Shown piece after piece: positions 45,235 to 55,134 of a stretch of 64,000 nucleotides of DNA; position 1 is the stretch's first letter; each line of letters begins with the position of its first letter. The stretch spans positions 806,001 through 870,000 of the forward strand of contig NZ_SLVB01000001.1 of assembly GCF_004341845.1 (NCBI RefSeq), given 5' to 3'. The notes beneath the pieces are model-generated. The model was given only the letters and a program-made list of their open reading frames with translations. It made no database searches and was not told the origin of the DNA. The translations under genes were made by a program, and so were the position numbers. The stretch comes from Novosphingobium sp. PhB165 (GTDB lineage Bacteria; Pseudomonadota; Alphaproteobacteria; Sphingomonadales; Sphingomonadaceae).

Positions 45235-46596
45235 TTAACGATAGCAGACTTTGCGCACTGCCTCGACGATGCGCGGCGTGTCGATCAGCGCGAGCTTTTC
45301 GAGGTTCGCCGCGTAAGGCAGCGGCACGTCCTCGTTGCAGACGCGAACCACTGGGGCGTCGAGGTCGTCGAAGCCGTCTTCCATGCAGATCGCCGAGATT
45401 TCCGAAGCGATCGAGCAGACCGGGAAACCTTCTTCGGCAACCACGATGCGGTTGGTCTTCGCAAGGCTGGCCAGCACCGTTTCCTTGTCGAGCGGGCGCA
45501 GGGTGCGCAGGTCGATGACTTCGGCATCGATGCCTTCACCAGCCAGCTGCTCGGCGGCTTCGAGCGCAAGGCCGACGCCGATCGAGTAGGACACGATGGT
45601 CACGTCCTTGCCTTCACGCATGATGCGCGCCTTGCCGATCGGCAGGACGTGATCGTCAAGCTCGGGCAGTTCGAACGTGCGACCGTAGATCAGCTCGTTC
45701 TCAAGGAAAACGACCGGATCTTCGCTGCGGATCGCTGCCTTGAGCAGGCCCTTGGCATCCGAAGCGTCGTAAGGCGCGATCACGATCAGGCCGGGAACGT
45801 TGGCGTACCACGGACCGTAGTTCTGCGAGTGCTGCGCACCCACGCGCGAGGCCGCACCGTTCGGACCACGGAACACAATCGGGCAACGCATCTGGCCGCC
45901 CGACATGTAGTTGGTCTTGGCGGCCGAGTTGATGATGTGGTCGATCGCCTGCATGGCGAAGTTGAACGTCATGAACTCGATGATCGGACGCAGGCCGCCC
46001 ATGGCGGCGCCGGTGCCGATGCCGGCAAAGCCGTATTCGGTGATCGGCGTGTCGATCACGCGGCGCGGGCCGAATTCTTCAAGCAGCCCCTGGGTCACCT
46101 TGTAGGCGCCCTGGTACTCGGCCACTTCCTCACCCATCACGAAGATGCGGTCGTCGCGGCGCATTTCCTCGGCCATGGCGTCGCGCAGAGCTTCGCGCAC
46201 GGTCGAGGTCTTCATGTTGGTGCCGAAGGGGATCTCGGGATCCTTCTTCGCAGCGACCGGAGCCGGCGCCGAAGCGGCAGCAGCGGGCGCGGCTTCGGCT
46301 GCGGGGGCAGCCTCTGCCTTCGGAGCGGGCGCGGAAACCGCCGAAGCGTCCTCGCCCTCACCGGCGAGAACGGCAATCACGGTGCCGACCTTCACACCCT
46401 CGGTGCCCTCAGGCACGAGGATCTTGCCGATGGTGCCTTCGTCGATGGATTCGAATTCCATCGTGGCCTTGTCGGTCTCGATTTCGGCGAGGATGTCACC
46501 CGAAGTGACTTCGTCGCCTTCCTTCACCAGCCAGCGGGCAAGCTTGCCCTCTTCCATCGTCGGAGAGAGCGCCGGCATCTTGAGTTCGATCGCCAT
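45235..46596 (-). CDS. pdhB: Pyruvate dehydrogenase E1 beta subunit with lipoyl domain
   Basis: The 453-residue subunit combines an N-terminal lipoyl domain (~1-80, lipoyl-Lys in [17 protein letters not shown]), an Ala/Pro-rich linker, and the E1-beta transketolase domain ([51 protein letters not shown]). With PdhA it oxidatively decarboxylates pyruvate to feed acetyl-CoA into the TCA cycle. A lipoyl domain on E1 beta is characteristic of alphaproteobacteria. The ATG touches the pdhA stop, and a terminator follows. Confidence 0.95.
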   Translation of the reverse strand: MAIELKMPALSPTMEEGKLARWLVKEGDEVTSGDILAEIETDKATMEFESIDEGTIGKILVPEGTEGVKVGTVIAVLAGEGEDASAVSAPAPKAEAAPAAEAAPAAAASAPAPVAAKKDPEIPFGTNMKTSTVREALRDAMAEEMRRDDRIFVMGEEVAEYQGAYKVTQGLLEEFGPRRVIDTPITEYGFAGIGTGAAMGGLRPIIEFMTFNFAMQAIDHIINSAAKTNYMSGGQMRCPIVFRGPNGAASRVGAQHSQNYGPWYANVPGLIVIAPYDASDAKGLLKAAIRSEDPVVFLENELIYGRTFELPELDDHVLPIGKARIMREGKDVTIVSYSIGVGLALEAAEQLAGEGIDAEVIDLRTLRPLDKETVLASLAKTNRIVVAEEGFPVCSIASEISAICMEDGFDDLDAPVVRVCNEDVPLPYAANLEKLALIDTPRIVEAVRKVCYR

Positions 46597-47681
46597 CAGT
46601 AGCGCTCCACCAGGACGTCAGTATAGAGTTCAGCAGCTTCGGGTTCGGGCGAATTTTCGGCAAAGTCGGCCGATTCCGCCACGGCAGCGCGGACGCGCTT
46701 GTCGATTTCCTTGAGCGCGGCTTCGTCCACGCCCATGGCCAGCAACTCGGTCTTAGCGTGGTCGATCGGATCGCGCTTCTCACGCACGTCCTGCACTTCC
46801 TCGCGGCTGCGATACTTCGCAGGGTCCGACATCGAGTGGCCACGGTAACGGTAAGTGTTCAGCTCCATAAGCACCGGGCCATTGCCGGCACGCACATATT
46901 CGAGCGCCACTTCGGCTGCCTTGCGGACTTCGAGCACGTCCATGCCGTCGACCTGCATGCCGGGAATCCGGAACGCGGTGCCGCGACGATAGAAGTGCGT
47001 CTCGGCCGAGCCGCGCTTCACGGCAGTGCCCATGGCATAGCCGTTGTTCTCGATCACGAAGATGATCGGAAGCTTCCAGAGAGCCGCCATGTTGAAGCTC
47101 TCGTAGACCTGGCCCTGGTTGGCCGCGCCGTCGCCGAAGTAGGCCATCGCGACGCCGCCGTCTTCACGGTACTTGTGCGCGAAAGCGAGGCCTGCGCCGA
47201 GCGAGACCTGCGCACCGACGATGCCGTGTCCGCCGTAGAACTTATGGTCCACGCTGAACATGTGCATCGAGCCGCCCTTGCCGCGCGAGATACCGGCCGC
47301 ACGGCCGGTCAGCTCGGCCATGATCAGCTTGGGATCGATGCCGTAGGCAAGCATGTGGCCGTGATCGCGATAACCGGTGATGACCGAGTCGCGGTTGGAA
47401 TCGAGCGCGGACTGAAGGCCCACGGCAACGGCTTCCTGGCCGATGTAGAGATGGCAGAAACCGCCGATCAGGCCGAGGCCGTAAAGCTGGCCCGCCTTTT
47501 CCTCGAAGCGGCGAATGAGCAACATCTGCTCATAGAAGTGGAGCAGTTCTTCCTTGCTGGGCGTGTAGCGCTTGTCGGCTTCCAGTGATTCCTGGAGGCT
47601 GTGCAGCGCAAAGTCTTCGTCCTGTGCCGGTACTGCGGCTGGCTCGGCGCCGGACCCGGCGTCACTCTTGGCTTTGGGCAA
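46596..47681 (-). CDS. pdhA: Pyruvate dehydrogenase E1 alpha subunit
   Basis: The 361-residue subunit carries the thiamine-diphosphate motif [20 protein letters not shown], and the phosphorylation-loop-like [19 protein letters not shown]. It forms the E1 heterotetramer with PdhB. An acidic N-terminal extension (~1-35) probably docks on the E2 core. It lies 181 bp downstream of ftsB on the minus strand and its stop overlaps pdhB by one base. Confidence 0.95.
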   Translation of the reverse strand: MPKAKSDAGSGAEPAAVPAQDEDFALHSLQESLEADKRYTPSKEELLHFYEQMLLIRRFEEKAGQLYGLGLIGGFCHLYIGQEAVAVGLQSALDSNRDSVITGYRDHGHMLAYGIDPKLIMAELTGRAAGISRGKGGSMHMFSVDHKFYGGHGIVGAQVSLGAGLAFAHKYREDGGVAMAYFGDGAANQGQVYESFNMAALWKLPIIFVIENNGYAMGTAVKRGSAETHFYRRGTAFRIPGMQVDGMDVLEVRKAAEVALEYVRAGNGPVLMELNTYRYRGHSMSDPAKYRSREEVQDVREKRDPIDHAKTELLAMGVDEAALKEIDKRVRAAVAESADFAENSPEPEAAELYTDVLVERY

Positions 47682-47862
47682 CGGGACTCCCCATCGTTGG
47701 TGCGATTGATTTCTCGCCGCTTATAGGACGCCGCGCGGAAATCGAAAGCACGATGACGGAAATTTGCCGTATTCAGCACAAAAATTATGGCAAATGGAAA
47801 TGTTGCATCGCAGCATGGAAATCGAGCCGGGCCAATACCTAAGCCCGAAAACCGACGGAAAG

Positions 47863-48168
47863 TCAGCGCTTGATCAGCATGACCATTTCGTCAGGGCGCG
47901 CGACATTCAGATTTGCGCGCAGAAGTTCGCCGGCAAGATCCGGATCGACCTTGCGCGAATCCAGCAGGGCCACGCGGTTTTTGAGGTGATCGCGCTGGCT
48001 TTCAAGCTCAGCCAGCTTCTCGCGCCGTTGCTCCAGCAGCCGCTGGTTTTCACCCCACGCCAGCACGCCGCTGGGCCCCGCAATAGCGAAGCCGCCCATG
48101 AGCAGCAGCAAGGCCAGGGCAGAACCCTGTACCAAACGCTCCTTCGCAAGGTTGGTGTCGTGACGCAT
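47863..48168 (-). CDS. ftsB: Cell-division protein FtsB (septum formation initiator)
   Basis: This ~101-residue bitopic protein has one membrane helix (GSALALLLLMGGFAIAGPSG) followed by a coiled coil (NQRLLEQRREKLAELESQRD, then HLKNRVALLD), the FtsB/DivIC layout. FtsB joins FtsL and FtsQ in the divisome and helps activate septal wall synthesis. Two starts are close (48177 or 48168; the second is chosen for a more usual N-terminus). It precedes pdhA, the conserved alphaproteobacterial order. Three GANTC sites lie directly upstream, pointing to methylation-dependent cell-cycle control. Confidence 0.85.
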   Translation of the reverse strand: MRHDTNLAKERLVQGSALALLLLMGGFAIAGPSGVLAWGENQRLLEQRREKLAELESQRDHLKNRVALLDSRKVDPDLAGELLRANLNVARPDEMVMLIKR

Positions 48169-48186
48169 GGCCCTCATGCCGTGATA

Positions 48187-48232
48187 GAATCACAAGTGAT
48201 TCCGCGTTGCAAGTACGAATATTACGCGATTC
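48187..48232. promoter_or_regulatory. GANTC cluster in the ftsB promoter region
   Basis: GAATCAC AA GTGATTC (48187-48202) is a perfect dyad holding two GANTC sites, and a third GATTC is at 48228-48232. GANTC is the CcrM methylation site of alphaproteobacteria, and GcrA recognises methylated copies in some cell-division promoters. The cluster ends about 20-65 bp above the ftsB start. Confidence 0.5.
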
Positions 48233-48338
48233 GCACTCTTTAGCGACAGGTCCAGAGGGATCATTGCACCGCAAAACCGTCGATATAAGTGTTGATAACT
48301 CTTGGCCGCGTTCAAACGCAGCGTAACGGGGCGACGTA

Positions 48339-49853
48339 TCACCGCATTGCGGCTTGAGAGGCAGCAGGCGGAACATTCCCGATCGCCTTGTTGATCGCGG
48401 CGAGACGGGTGCGCAGGCGGGCGTCACTGTCGTCGAGTTCGCGCGTTGCCGCCAGGACCGCGCGACGGGCGTCAATCACCGGAAGATAGTTGACCTGCCC
48501 GCCCTTGTATCGCGCCTCCACAAGGTCGGCATTGGCGCGCGCATGTTCTAGGCGCTGGGACAGGTGCTCGCGCGCTTGCCAATCGGCTGTGTAGCCGGTG
48601 AGCGCGTCGTCGATCTCCTGCCACGCCTTGAGCACCGCAACCTGGAAGTTCACCGCCGCCTCGCGCTGCTCCAGCTTGCGCAGTTCCACAGTCGCACGGC
48701 GACGGCCGCCGTCGAATATCGGCAGGCTGAGACTCGGGCCGATCTGCCAGGTCCGGCTCGCCCAATCGAACAGGTTCTGCGAACGGTAGCTTTCCAAACC
48801 GAAACCGCCGCCCAGCGTAATAGTGGGATAGAGATCGGCAGTCGCGACGCCGATCTGCGCCGTCGCCGCATGGAGCTTGGCCTCAGCCGCGCGCACGTCC
48901 GGCCGGCGCAGCGCCACTTCGGACGGCAGGCCTAGCGACAGGTCGGGAAGTGCGGGAGGCAGCGGCCCAATGGCGGCCGGTTTCAATTCGTCCCGCAGCG
49001 TTCCCGGCTGAACGCCCAGAGCCAGCGCGATGCGGTTGGCCTGCGCAGCCGCCTCCGCCTGAAGCGCGGGCAGATTCGCCTCCGACGCGCGCAGGCTGGC
49101 CTGATCGCTCTCTATCGCGGTGTGGTCATTCATGCCGCCATCTACGCGGGCGCCGACCAGCCCCACGCGGTCCTTGAGCAGGGCGATATCCTCCCCGGCA
49201 ACCGCGCCTTGCGCCTGCGCGCTGCGCATCGCGAAATAGGCCTGCGCCACCTCGGCGGTGACTGAGAGCCGCGTCAGATCGAGCAGCGCCCCCTGCCCGG
49301 CGACATTGGCATCGGCTGCTTCCACCGAGCGGCGAACCTTGCCCCACAGGTCGATCTCCCAGCCTGCATCGAAACCGCCCTGAAATAGCGTGAATGGCCG
49401 GGCGAGATACTTGGCAAGCTGATCGCGATTATCTCCCGCCAGTACGTCGAAGAGGCGGGTCGAAGCGCCGTATTCGCTCATCCGTTCGCGCGTGACGCCG
49501 GCGCTTCCGTTGACTTGTGGCAGCCCCTCGGAAGCGACCGCGCCGCGCTGGGCGCGGGCCTGCGCGAAATGGAGCGCCGCTGTCTGGAGATCGGGACTGG
49601 CGGCAAGCGCGCGGCGTTCGAGATCGTTCAGCACGGGATCGCCAAGCAGGGTCCACCACTCGGCCGGCATGGCCTGCGCGCCGGCGGGGACGGCCACCAC
49701 ATCGCCGGTTCCGCTGCGCCATTGCGACCAGTCGTCCGGAGCCTCTGCCGCAGGCGCCTTGAAGTTGGGGCCAACCGTGCAGCCGGACGCGCCAAGGCTG
49801 ATCGCCAGCACGGCCGCGAGCGGGAGACAGGCGTTGATCCGGGCACGAGACAT
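48339..49853 (-). CDS. NodT-family outer-membrane efflux lipoprotein
   Basis: The 504-residue TolC-like factor starts at ATG 49853 with a lipoprotein signal (LPLAAVLAISLGASGC, lipid-modified Cys). Two OEP repeats follow, with typical segments such as DWSQWRSG, VNGSAGVTRERMSEYG, GWEIDLWGKVRRSVEAADAN and the second-half KQ-type helices. It forms the outer-membrane channel of the exporter encoded immediately upstream (two permeases, double ATPase, HlyD-type adaptor). The gene is last in that operon, 18 bp after a permease gene. Confidence 0.9.
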   Translation of the reverse strand: MSRARINACLPLAAVLAISLGASGCTVGPNFKAPAAEAPDDWSQWRSGTGDVVAVPAGAQAMPAEWWTLLGDPVLNDLERRALAASPDLQTAALHFAQARAQRGAVASEGLPQVNGSAGVTRERMSEYGASTRLFDVLAGDNRDQLAKYLARPFTLFQGGFDAGWEIDLWGKVRRSVEAADANVAGQGALLDLTRLSVTAEVAQAYFAMRSAQAQGAVAGEDIALLKDRVGLVGARVDGGMNDHTAIESDQASLRASEANLPALQAEAAAQANRIALALGVQPGTLRDELKPAAIGPLPPALPDLSLGLPSEVALRRPDVRAAEAKLHAATAQIGVATADLYPTITLGGGFGLESYRSQNLFDWASRTWQIGPSLSLPIFDGGRRRATVELRKLEQREAAVNFQVAVLKAWQEIDDALTGYTADWQAREHLSQRLEHARANADLVEARYKGGQVNYLPVIDARRAVLAATRELDDSDARLRTRLAAINKAIGNVPPAASQAAMR

Positions 49854-49871
49854 GGCAGGATATCCTCGCAT

Positions 49872-51008
49872 TCAGGCAAGCCGGTGACGGAACAGCCACG
49901 CCGAAAGCGGCAACGTAACCGCCGCCACCGCCAGCAAAGGCAGGAAATTGGGTGCAATCTCACCAAGCCCCGCCCCTTCGAGATAGACACGGCGGACTAT
50001 GGCAACGCCAAACCTCAGCGGATTCACATACGTAACGTACTGAAGCACCAGAGGCATGTTGCGGATCGGTGTGAGCATGCCGGAAAGCAGCGTCAGCGGC
50101 ATGATCAGCATGAACGAGAAGAGCATCGCCTGCTGCATGTTCAGCGCGAAGGCCGAAAGCGTCATGCCGATACCCACCGAGGCGATGTTGAAGCAAAGCA
50201 GCCCGAAATAGAGCAGAAAGGGCGAGCCGCTCATCGGCACCCGGAACCAGAGGAGCACGATCAGCAAAACGATGGTCGACTGGAGCAAGCCCACGACGAT
50301 CGAGGGAAGCGCCTTGCCCACGAGTATCTGGAGCGGCGTCATCGGCGTGACCAGCAACTGGTCGAATGTCCCCTGCTCCCGCTCGCGGGCGACCGAAAGC
50401 GCGGCGAGCAGCATCGTTTGCAGCATCGACAGGGTTGCAATCATGGCGGGCAAGATCTGCCACCGCGATTCGAGATTGGGATTGAACCAGGCGCGGCGCA
50501 CCACGGTCACACCTTGCACGCCTTTACGCGAGGCATTGAACGCTTGCACGACCGAGGCGACATAGGCCGCTGCCGAGCCTGCCGTCGTCGAATTGCGCCC
50601 ATCGAACACGACCTGCACCGGCGCATCCTCTCCGCTCGCCAGTCGCCGGTCGAAATCGGCAGGTATCGTGATCGCCATGAGCACTTTCTGGCGGTCTATC
50701 AGCGGCGCGATCTGGTTGGTGTTGTTCAGCGTCGCCTGCCGCGAGAATACGCCGGTGCCGTCCAGTCGCGCGATCAGTTCGCTCGCCGCCTGCCCTCGAC
50801 TCTGGTCCAGCAGCGCATAGGGCACATGCTGAAGATCGAGGATCGCGCCGTAGCCGAACAGCAGCGTCTGGATGAAGGCCGGCGCGAACAGGATGATGCG
50901 GTTGGCAGGATCCTTGAACAGGGCCAGCACTTCCTTGCGGAACAGGAAGGCGACTTCGGCCAGCCATGCAACGGCGCGATCTGGAAAGCGATTTGGGGCC
51001 GGCGCCAT
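49872..51008 (-). CDS. ABC-2 type transporter permease (YbhR-like)
   Basis: This 378-residue permease has one N-terminal helix (IILFAPAFIQTLLFGYGAIL), a large extracytoplasmic region (~45-170), and five C-terminal helices including LSMLQTMLLAALSVAR, then EREQGTFDQLLVTP, the ABC-2 signature loop, and LFSFMLIMPLTLLSGML. It pairs with the neighbouring permease to form the membrane channel of a YbhFSR-like exporter; the start lies 4 bp after the neighbour's stop. Substrate is unknown; related systems export drugs or lipid-like compounds. Confidence 0.85.
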   Translation of the reverse strand: MAPAPNRFPDRAVAWLAEVAFLFRKEVLALFKDPANRIILFAPAFIQTLLFGYGAILDLQHVPYALLDQSRGQAASELIARLDGTGVFSRQATLNNTNQIAPLIDRQKVLMAITIPADFDRRLASGEDAPVQVVFDGRNSTTAGSAAAYVASVVQAFNASRKGVQGVTVVRRAWFNPNLESRWQILPAMIATLSMLQTMLLAALSVAREREQGTFDQLLVTPMTPLQILVGKALPSIVVGLLQSTIVLLIVLLWFRVPMSGSPFLLYFGLLCFNIASVGIGMTLSAFALNMQQAMLFSFMLIMPLTLLSGMLTPIRNMPLVLQYVTYVNPLRFGVAIVRRVYLEGAGLGEIAPNFLPLLAVAAVTLPLSAWLFRHRLA

Positions 51009-51012
51009 CAGG

Positions 51013-52167
51013 TCAGTCCAGTCGCTTGCGCAAGGTGCGGCGGGTCAGGAAGGTGAATACGAGGATGTAGCCGATCAGGATCGCACTGTTGCTCGCCACC
51101 ATTCCCCAGTCGGTCCCGGCAAGGAACAGCGTCTTGATAACACCCATGAAATGCGTGGCCGGCAGGAACTCGGCGACGATGCGCACGGCGATGGGAATAT
51201 TGCGCAAGTCGAAGATGAAGCCCGATAGCATGAGCGCGGGCATGAAGCTGATCAGCAGCGCCACCTGACTCGCCGCGAACTGGTTGCGCGTCACGCCGGA
51301 TATCAGCAATCCGACCAGCAGCGAGACCAGCAGATAGAGGATTGAGACGACCACGATCGCCAACAGCGACCCACGGATCGGCACGCCGAACAGGAACACC
51401 GCCGCCAGCAAACACATCGCAAGGTCGATCAGCCCGACAACGATATAGGGCGCCAGTTTGGCGAGCACGAGTTCAAGCGGCTGCACCGGCGTCACGAACA
51501 GCGATTCAAGCGTGCCCCGCTCCCATTCTCGGGCGATCAGCAGCGAACTGAGAAAGGCCCCCACCAGTGTCATGATGAGCACCACCAGCCCCGGCACCAG
51601 ATACCAGCGACTGTTCCCTTCCTCGTTGAACCACGTCCGTGTCATCAGCATGACCGAACCGCCCGGCGAAACCACGCCGCCGCGGTCGGCCTGACGCGCC
51701 ATGGCAGTCGCCACGGCGCCCTGCACATAGGCTTCCAGAGTCTGCGCCGTGGTCGAATCGACACCGTTCAGGATGAGCTGGATCTGGGCGCCGCCCTTGA
51801 CCTGACGACGGGCGAAATCGCTTGGAATCTGAACGATGGCATCAACTCTGCCATCGCGTAGCATCCTGCTGGCCTCTTCCATCGTCTCCACATCGACAGG
51901 ATCGAGATAGGCCGAACCCCGCAGCCCCGACACGATCTCGCGCGCGCCTTCCGACCGATCCTGCATGATAAGCGCGATCGGGGCATGGCGAACGTCGAAC
52001 GAAAGGCCGAACCCGAACAGCAGAATCAGCGCGACGGGAAGCAGGAGGCCCACCGCGAGGTTGCTGCGATCGCGCAGCATCTGCCGCGTCTCCTTGCGGA
52101 CCAGCGCCACAAGCCGGGTCGTGAAGGCGCTTTCGCCGTTGCCTGTGCCTTTTTCCGTGCCGTTCAT
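51013..52167 (-). CDS. ABC-2 type transporter permease (YbhS-like)
   Basis: The 384-residue permease has the same layout as its neighbour: one N-terminal helix (NLAVGLLLPVALILLFGFGL), an extracytoplasmic domain, then helices around VLIMTLVGAFLSSLLIAR with the EWERGTLESLFVTPVQPLEL loop, and PTEs such as LISFMPALMLSGFIFDL. It overlaps the ATPase gene upstream by 4 bp. The two permeases probably form a heterodimer driven by the double ATPase. Confidence 0.85.
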   Translation of the reverse strand: MNGTEKGTGNGESAFTTRLVALVRKETRQMLRDRSNLAVGLLLPVALILLFGFGLSFDVRHAPIALIMQDRSEGAREIVSGLRGSAYLDPVDVETMEEASRMLRDGRVDAIVQIPSDFARRQVKGGAQIQLILNGVDSTTAQTLEAYVQGAVATAMARQADRGGVVSPGGSVMLMTRTWFNEEGNSRWYLVPGLVVLIMTLVGAFLSSLLIAREWERGTLESLFVTPVQPLELVLAKLAPYIVVGLIDLAMCLLAAVFLFGVPIRGSLLAIVVVSILYLLVSLLVGLLISGVTRNQFAASQVALLISFMPALMLSGFIFDLRNIPIAVRIVAEFLPATHFMGVIKTLFLAGTDWGMVASNSAILIGYILVFTFLTRRTLRKRLD

Positions 52168-53972
52168 GCCGCCGTTTTCTCCTCGGCGTCGTGCGCGCGG
52201 CCTTGTTCGACGATGGCGATGAAAGCCTCATTCATGTCGTCGACGCTGTCACCGCCAGCCTGCTCCCGCACTTCCTGCGGCGTCCCCAGCGCCAGCATGT
52301 GACCGGCATCCTGAATGGCGATGCGGTCGCAGTATTCGGCTTCCTCCATGAAGTGGGTGGTGACGATAACGGTAACCCCGGACTGGGAAAGCGAAGTGAT
52401 GGTCCGCCAGAAAGCGCGGCGGGCGAGCGGATCGATGCCGCTGGTCGGCTCGTCGAGGAAGAGGATCTCCGGCTCGTGCACCAGCCCTGCCGCCATGGCG
52501 AGGCGCTGCCTGTAGCCGTGCGGCAGGGCTCCGCTCGTAGCGGCGGGATCGAGCCCGAATTGCTCGACGATGGTCTGGACGCGCTGCTTTAGCGCTGGCC
52601 CGCGCAGACCATAAGCACCGCCGAAGAACTCCAGGTTCTCGCGCACGGAGATATTGGCATAGAGCGAGAACTTCTGCGCCACATAACCGATCCGCCGCCG
52701 CGCTTCGGCCCGCGCGCGGCGCAAGTTCACGCCTGCGACTTCCAGAGTGCCGCTGGTTGCCGGAAGCAGGCCGCAGAGCATGCGGAACGTCGTCGTCTTG
52801 CCCGCGCCATTGGGGCCAAGCAGTCCGAATATCTCCCCGCGCCGCACATCGAAGGACGTGTTGGCAACGGCGGTGAAATCCCCGAACCGGCGCACGAGAT
52901 CGCGCACGTGAATGACATTCTCCCCCTCCGTCTGATCGGGAGCAGCGGGAGAGACAAGGGCATCCTGCGATGCCGCCTCATGAATGGCATCCGGCTTTCC
53001 GCCCGCGTTATGCTGGCGCAACAGGAGCATGAAGGCGTCTTCCAGTTCCTCGCCGCGTTCCTCGACGGGCCGCCCCTGCAACAGATCGCCCAGCCTCTCG
53101 ACCGGCGTGTCGGGCTGGCGGATGAACCGAACCGCCCCGCCGCGAGGCACTGCATCGATCACCCGGTCCGGCGCGTCGATCAGCCGCGCCTGCAAATCGC
53201 GTGCTGGCGTGCCGGGCGCCGGCGAGGCGAGATAAGTAAGGCCACGCGCTCTGGCAGTGATTTCGGTCGGCGTGTCCTGTGCAAGCAGGCGGCCATGATC
53301 CATGACCAGAACTTCATCGCAGCGTTCGGCCTCGTCCATGTAGGCCGTGCTCACCAGAACGCTGAGACCGTCGGATTCGATGAGTTGCTCGATGATTTCC
53401 CAAAGGTCTCGCCGCGAAAGCGGATCGACGCCGACGCTCGGCTCGTCGAGCAGCAGCAGATCGGGGACGCGCACCAAGGTGCAGGCAAGCCCCAGCTTCT
53501 GCTTCATCCCGCCCGACAGGTTGCCCGCCGCTCGCCCCGTGAAACGGGCCATGTCGGTCATCTCAAGCATGCGCTTGAACCGCTCGGCCCGCACGTCTTG
53601 CGGAACGCCGTGGAGATCCGCGTAAAGATCGAGGTTCTCCTGCACGCTGAGATCCTCGTAGAGCCCGAAACGCTGCGGCATGTAGCTGATCCGGTCCTGC
53701 ACTGCCTGCGGATGAGCCGCGACATCGATGCCGAGCACTTTCAGCGTGCCGCCGTCTGCCTTCAGCAGCCCGGTAAGCATCCGCATGAGCGTGGTCTTGC
53801 CGGCGCCGTCCGGTCCGACGAGCGCGGAAATCGTGCCCGCGCGCAGCGAAAACGAGAGATCATGCACCGCATCGAAAGGCTTGCCGTCCGGCCCGTTGAA
53901 GACCTTGCGCAGGCCTTCGCAGGCAACGGTCAGATCGCCGACCGCGTCCGATGGCGCGGCGGCGGTGCTCAC
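52164..53972 (-). CDS. Double ABC ATPase of a YbhF-like exporter
   Basis: This 602-residue protein holds two full ABC cassettes. The first has Walker A GPDGAGKTT, signature LSGGMKQKLG and Walker B LLLDEPSVGVDPLSR. The second has GPNGAGKTT, the signature position ALPHGYRQRLAMA (divergent from LSGGQ), and FLDEPTSGIDPLARR. Fusing both cassettes allows one chain to serve the permease pair. It overlaps the adaptor gene upstream and the first permease gene downstream by 4 bp each. Confidence 0.9.
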   Translation of the reverse strand: MSTAAAPSDAVGDLTVACEGLRKVFNGPDGKPFDAVHDLSFSLRAGTISALVGPDGAGKTTLMRMLTGLLKADGGTLKVLGIDVAAHPQAVQDRISYMPQRFGLYEDLSVQENLDLYADLHGVPQDVRAERFKRMLEMTDMARFTGRAAGNLSGGMKQKLGLACTLVRVPDLLLLDEPSVGVDPLSRRDLWEIIEQLIESDGLSVLVSTAYMDEAERCDEVLVMDHGRLLAQDTPTEITARARGLTYLASPAPGTPARDLQARLIDAPDRVIDAVPRGGAVRFIRQPDTPVERLGDLLQGRPVEERGEELEDAFMLLLRQHNAGGKPDAIHEAASQDALVSPAAPDQTEGENVIHVRDLVRRFGDFTAVANTSFDVRRGEIFGLLGPNGAGKTTTFRMLCGLLPATSGTLEVAGVNLRRARAEARRRIGYVAQKFSLYANISVRENLEFFGGAYGLRGPALKQRVQTIVEQFGLDPAATSGALPHGYRQRLAMAAGLVHEPEILFLDEPTSGIDPLARRAFWRTITSLSQSGVTVIVTTHFMEEAEYCDRIAIQDAGHMLALGTPQEVREQAGGDSVDDMNEAFIAIVEQGRAHDAEEKTAA

Positions 53973-54985
53973 GGGGCGCGTCCTGCCTTTGTGTTTCCGG
54001 GATCGATCCGTACCGTCACCGGCTGGCCGAGCCTGAGACGGCCCTCCTTGTCGTCGACCCGCACGCGAACCTCGTAGACAAGCGCCGTCCGCAGCGATTC
54101 GGTCTCCACCGACTTGGGCGTGAATTCGGCGACCGACGAAATGAACCCCACAGTGCCGGCGACCGATTGGTCCGGAAAACTGTCACTGACCACGCGCGCC
54201 TGCTGGCCGATGCGGACCCGCCCCAGATCCGCTTCCTCTACATAGACGCGGATCCACTTGGGACTGGTGAGCGCAAGTTCGAATACTGGCTTTTGCGGAG
54301 TGGCCATGTCACCCACTTCAAGCAAGCGCGAGCGGACGACGGCATCCGCCGGTGACTTCAACTCGCCCTGATCGATCTGGTGATGAAACAGCGCGAGTTG
54401 GGCCTCGGCGCTTTTCACTTGTGCTTCGGCGGCAGCGATATCCTCTGCACGGGGGCCGCGAACCGCCAGATTCAGCGCTTCACTGGCTTCCTTGAGCTGG
54501 GCATTGGCCATCTGCGAAGCGCTGCGGGCCTGATCGAGTTCCTGCCCGCTTACCCCGCGTCCCGCCGTATTGGCAGAGACCGATTGCGCCCGCTTGTAAT
54601 CGTCCGCCGCGCGGGCTGCACTAGCCTGGGCGGAGGCCACCCGCGCACGGGCTTGAGCGAGGTCCTCAGGGCGGGTACCGTTCTGCAACTTGCGCAGATT
54701 TTGGCGCATTGCGGCGGCCTGCGCATCGGCATTGCGTGCCTGAAGGCCCAGCGTCACCGTATCGAGCCGCGCCAGAACCTGCCCGGCGCGAACCGCGTCA
54801 CCTTCCTCGACAGCCACCTGGGTAACCCGCCCCGAACCATCGAAAGCCAGCGAAACCTGCCGGATATCGACATTGCCGTGAAGCACGATCTCATCGGAAG
54901 CATGGTGCCCCCGCACAATCCACCAGACGAGACCCGCCGCCAGCACCAGCACAACGGCAATCGCGGCGATCACGCTCTTCTTCAT
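53969..54985 (-). CDS. HlyD-family membrane-fusion protein (YbhG-like)
   Basis: The 338-residue periplasmic adaptor starts at ATG 54985 (frame open to 55105). Its N-terminal helix (VIAAIAVVLVLAAGLVWWIV) anchors it, followed by the barrel-sandwich GNVDIRQVSLAFDGSGRVTQ, a long helical hairpin (QAAAMRQNLRKLQNGTRPED and on), and the second lipoyl half (KSPADAVVRSRLLEVGD). It bridges the inner-membrane ABC transporter to the NodT channel. First gene of a five-gene minus-strand operon, divergent from the ABC-F gene across 149 bp. Confidence 0.9.
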   Translation of the reverse strand: MKKSVIAAIAVVLVLAAGLVWWIVRGHHASDEIVLHGNVDIRQVSLAFDGSGRVTQVAVEEGDAVRAGQVLARLDTVTLGLQARNADAQAAAMRQNLRKLQNGTRPEDLAQARARVASAQASAARAADDYKRAQSVSANTAGRGVSGQELDQARSASQMANAQLKEASEALNLAVRGPRAEDIAAAEAQVKSAEAQLALFHHQIDQGELKSPADAVVRSRLLEVGDMATPQKPVFELALTSPKWIRVYVEEADLGRVRIGQQARVVSDSFPDQSVAGTVGFISSVAEFTPKSVETESLRTALVYEVRVRVDDKEGRLRLGQPVTVRIDPGNTKAGRAP

Positions 54986-55134
54986 CAACGGCCCCCCGGG
55001 GTGAATCGCTGGCGATACTTGGGCAATACCATGCACATACATACACTGCATCGCAGCGAAGCAAACCTCGGCCGCGCAGGAATGTTCCGCAGGGGGTGTT
55101 TCCACGGCGCGCGAAAGCCTCTAGGCGGCCTCCC

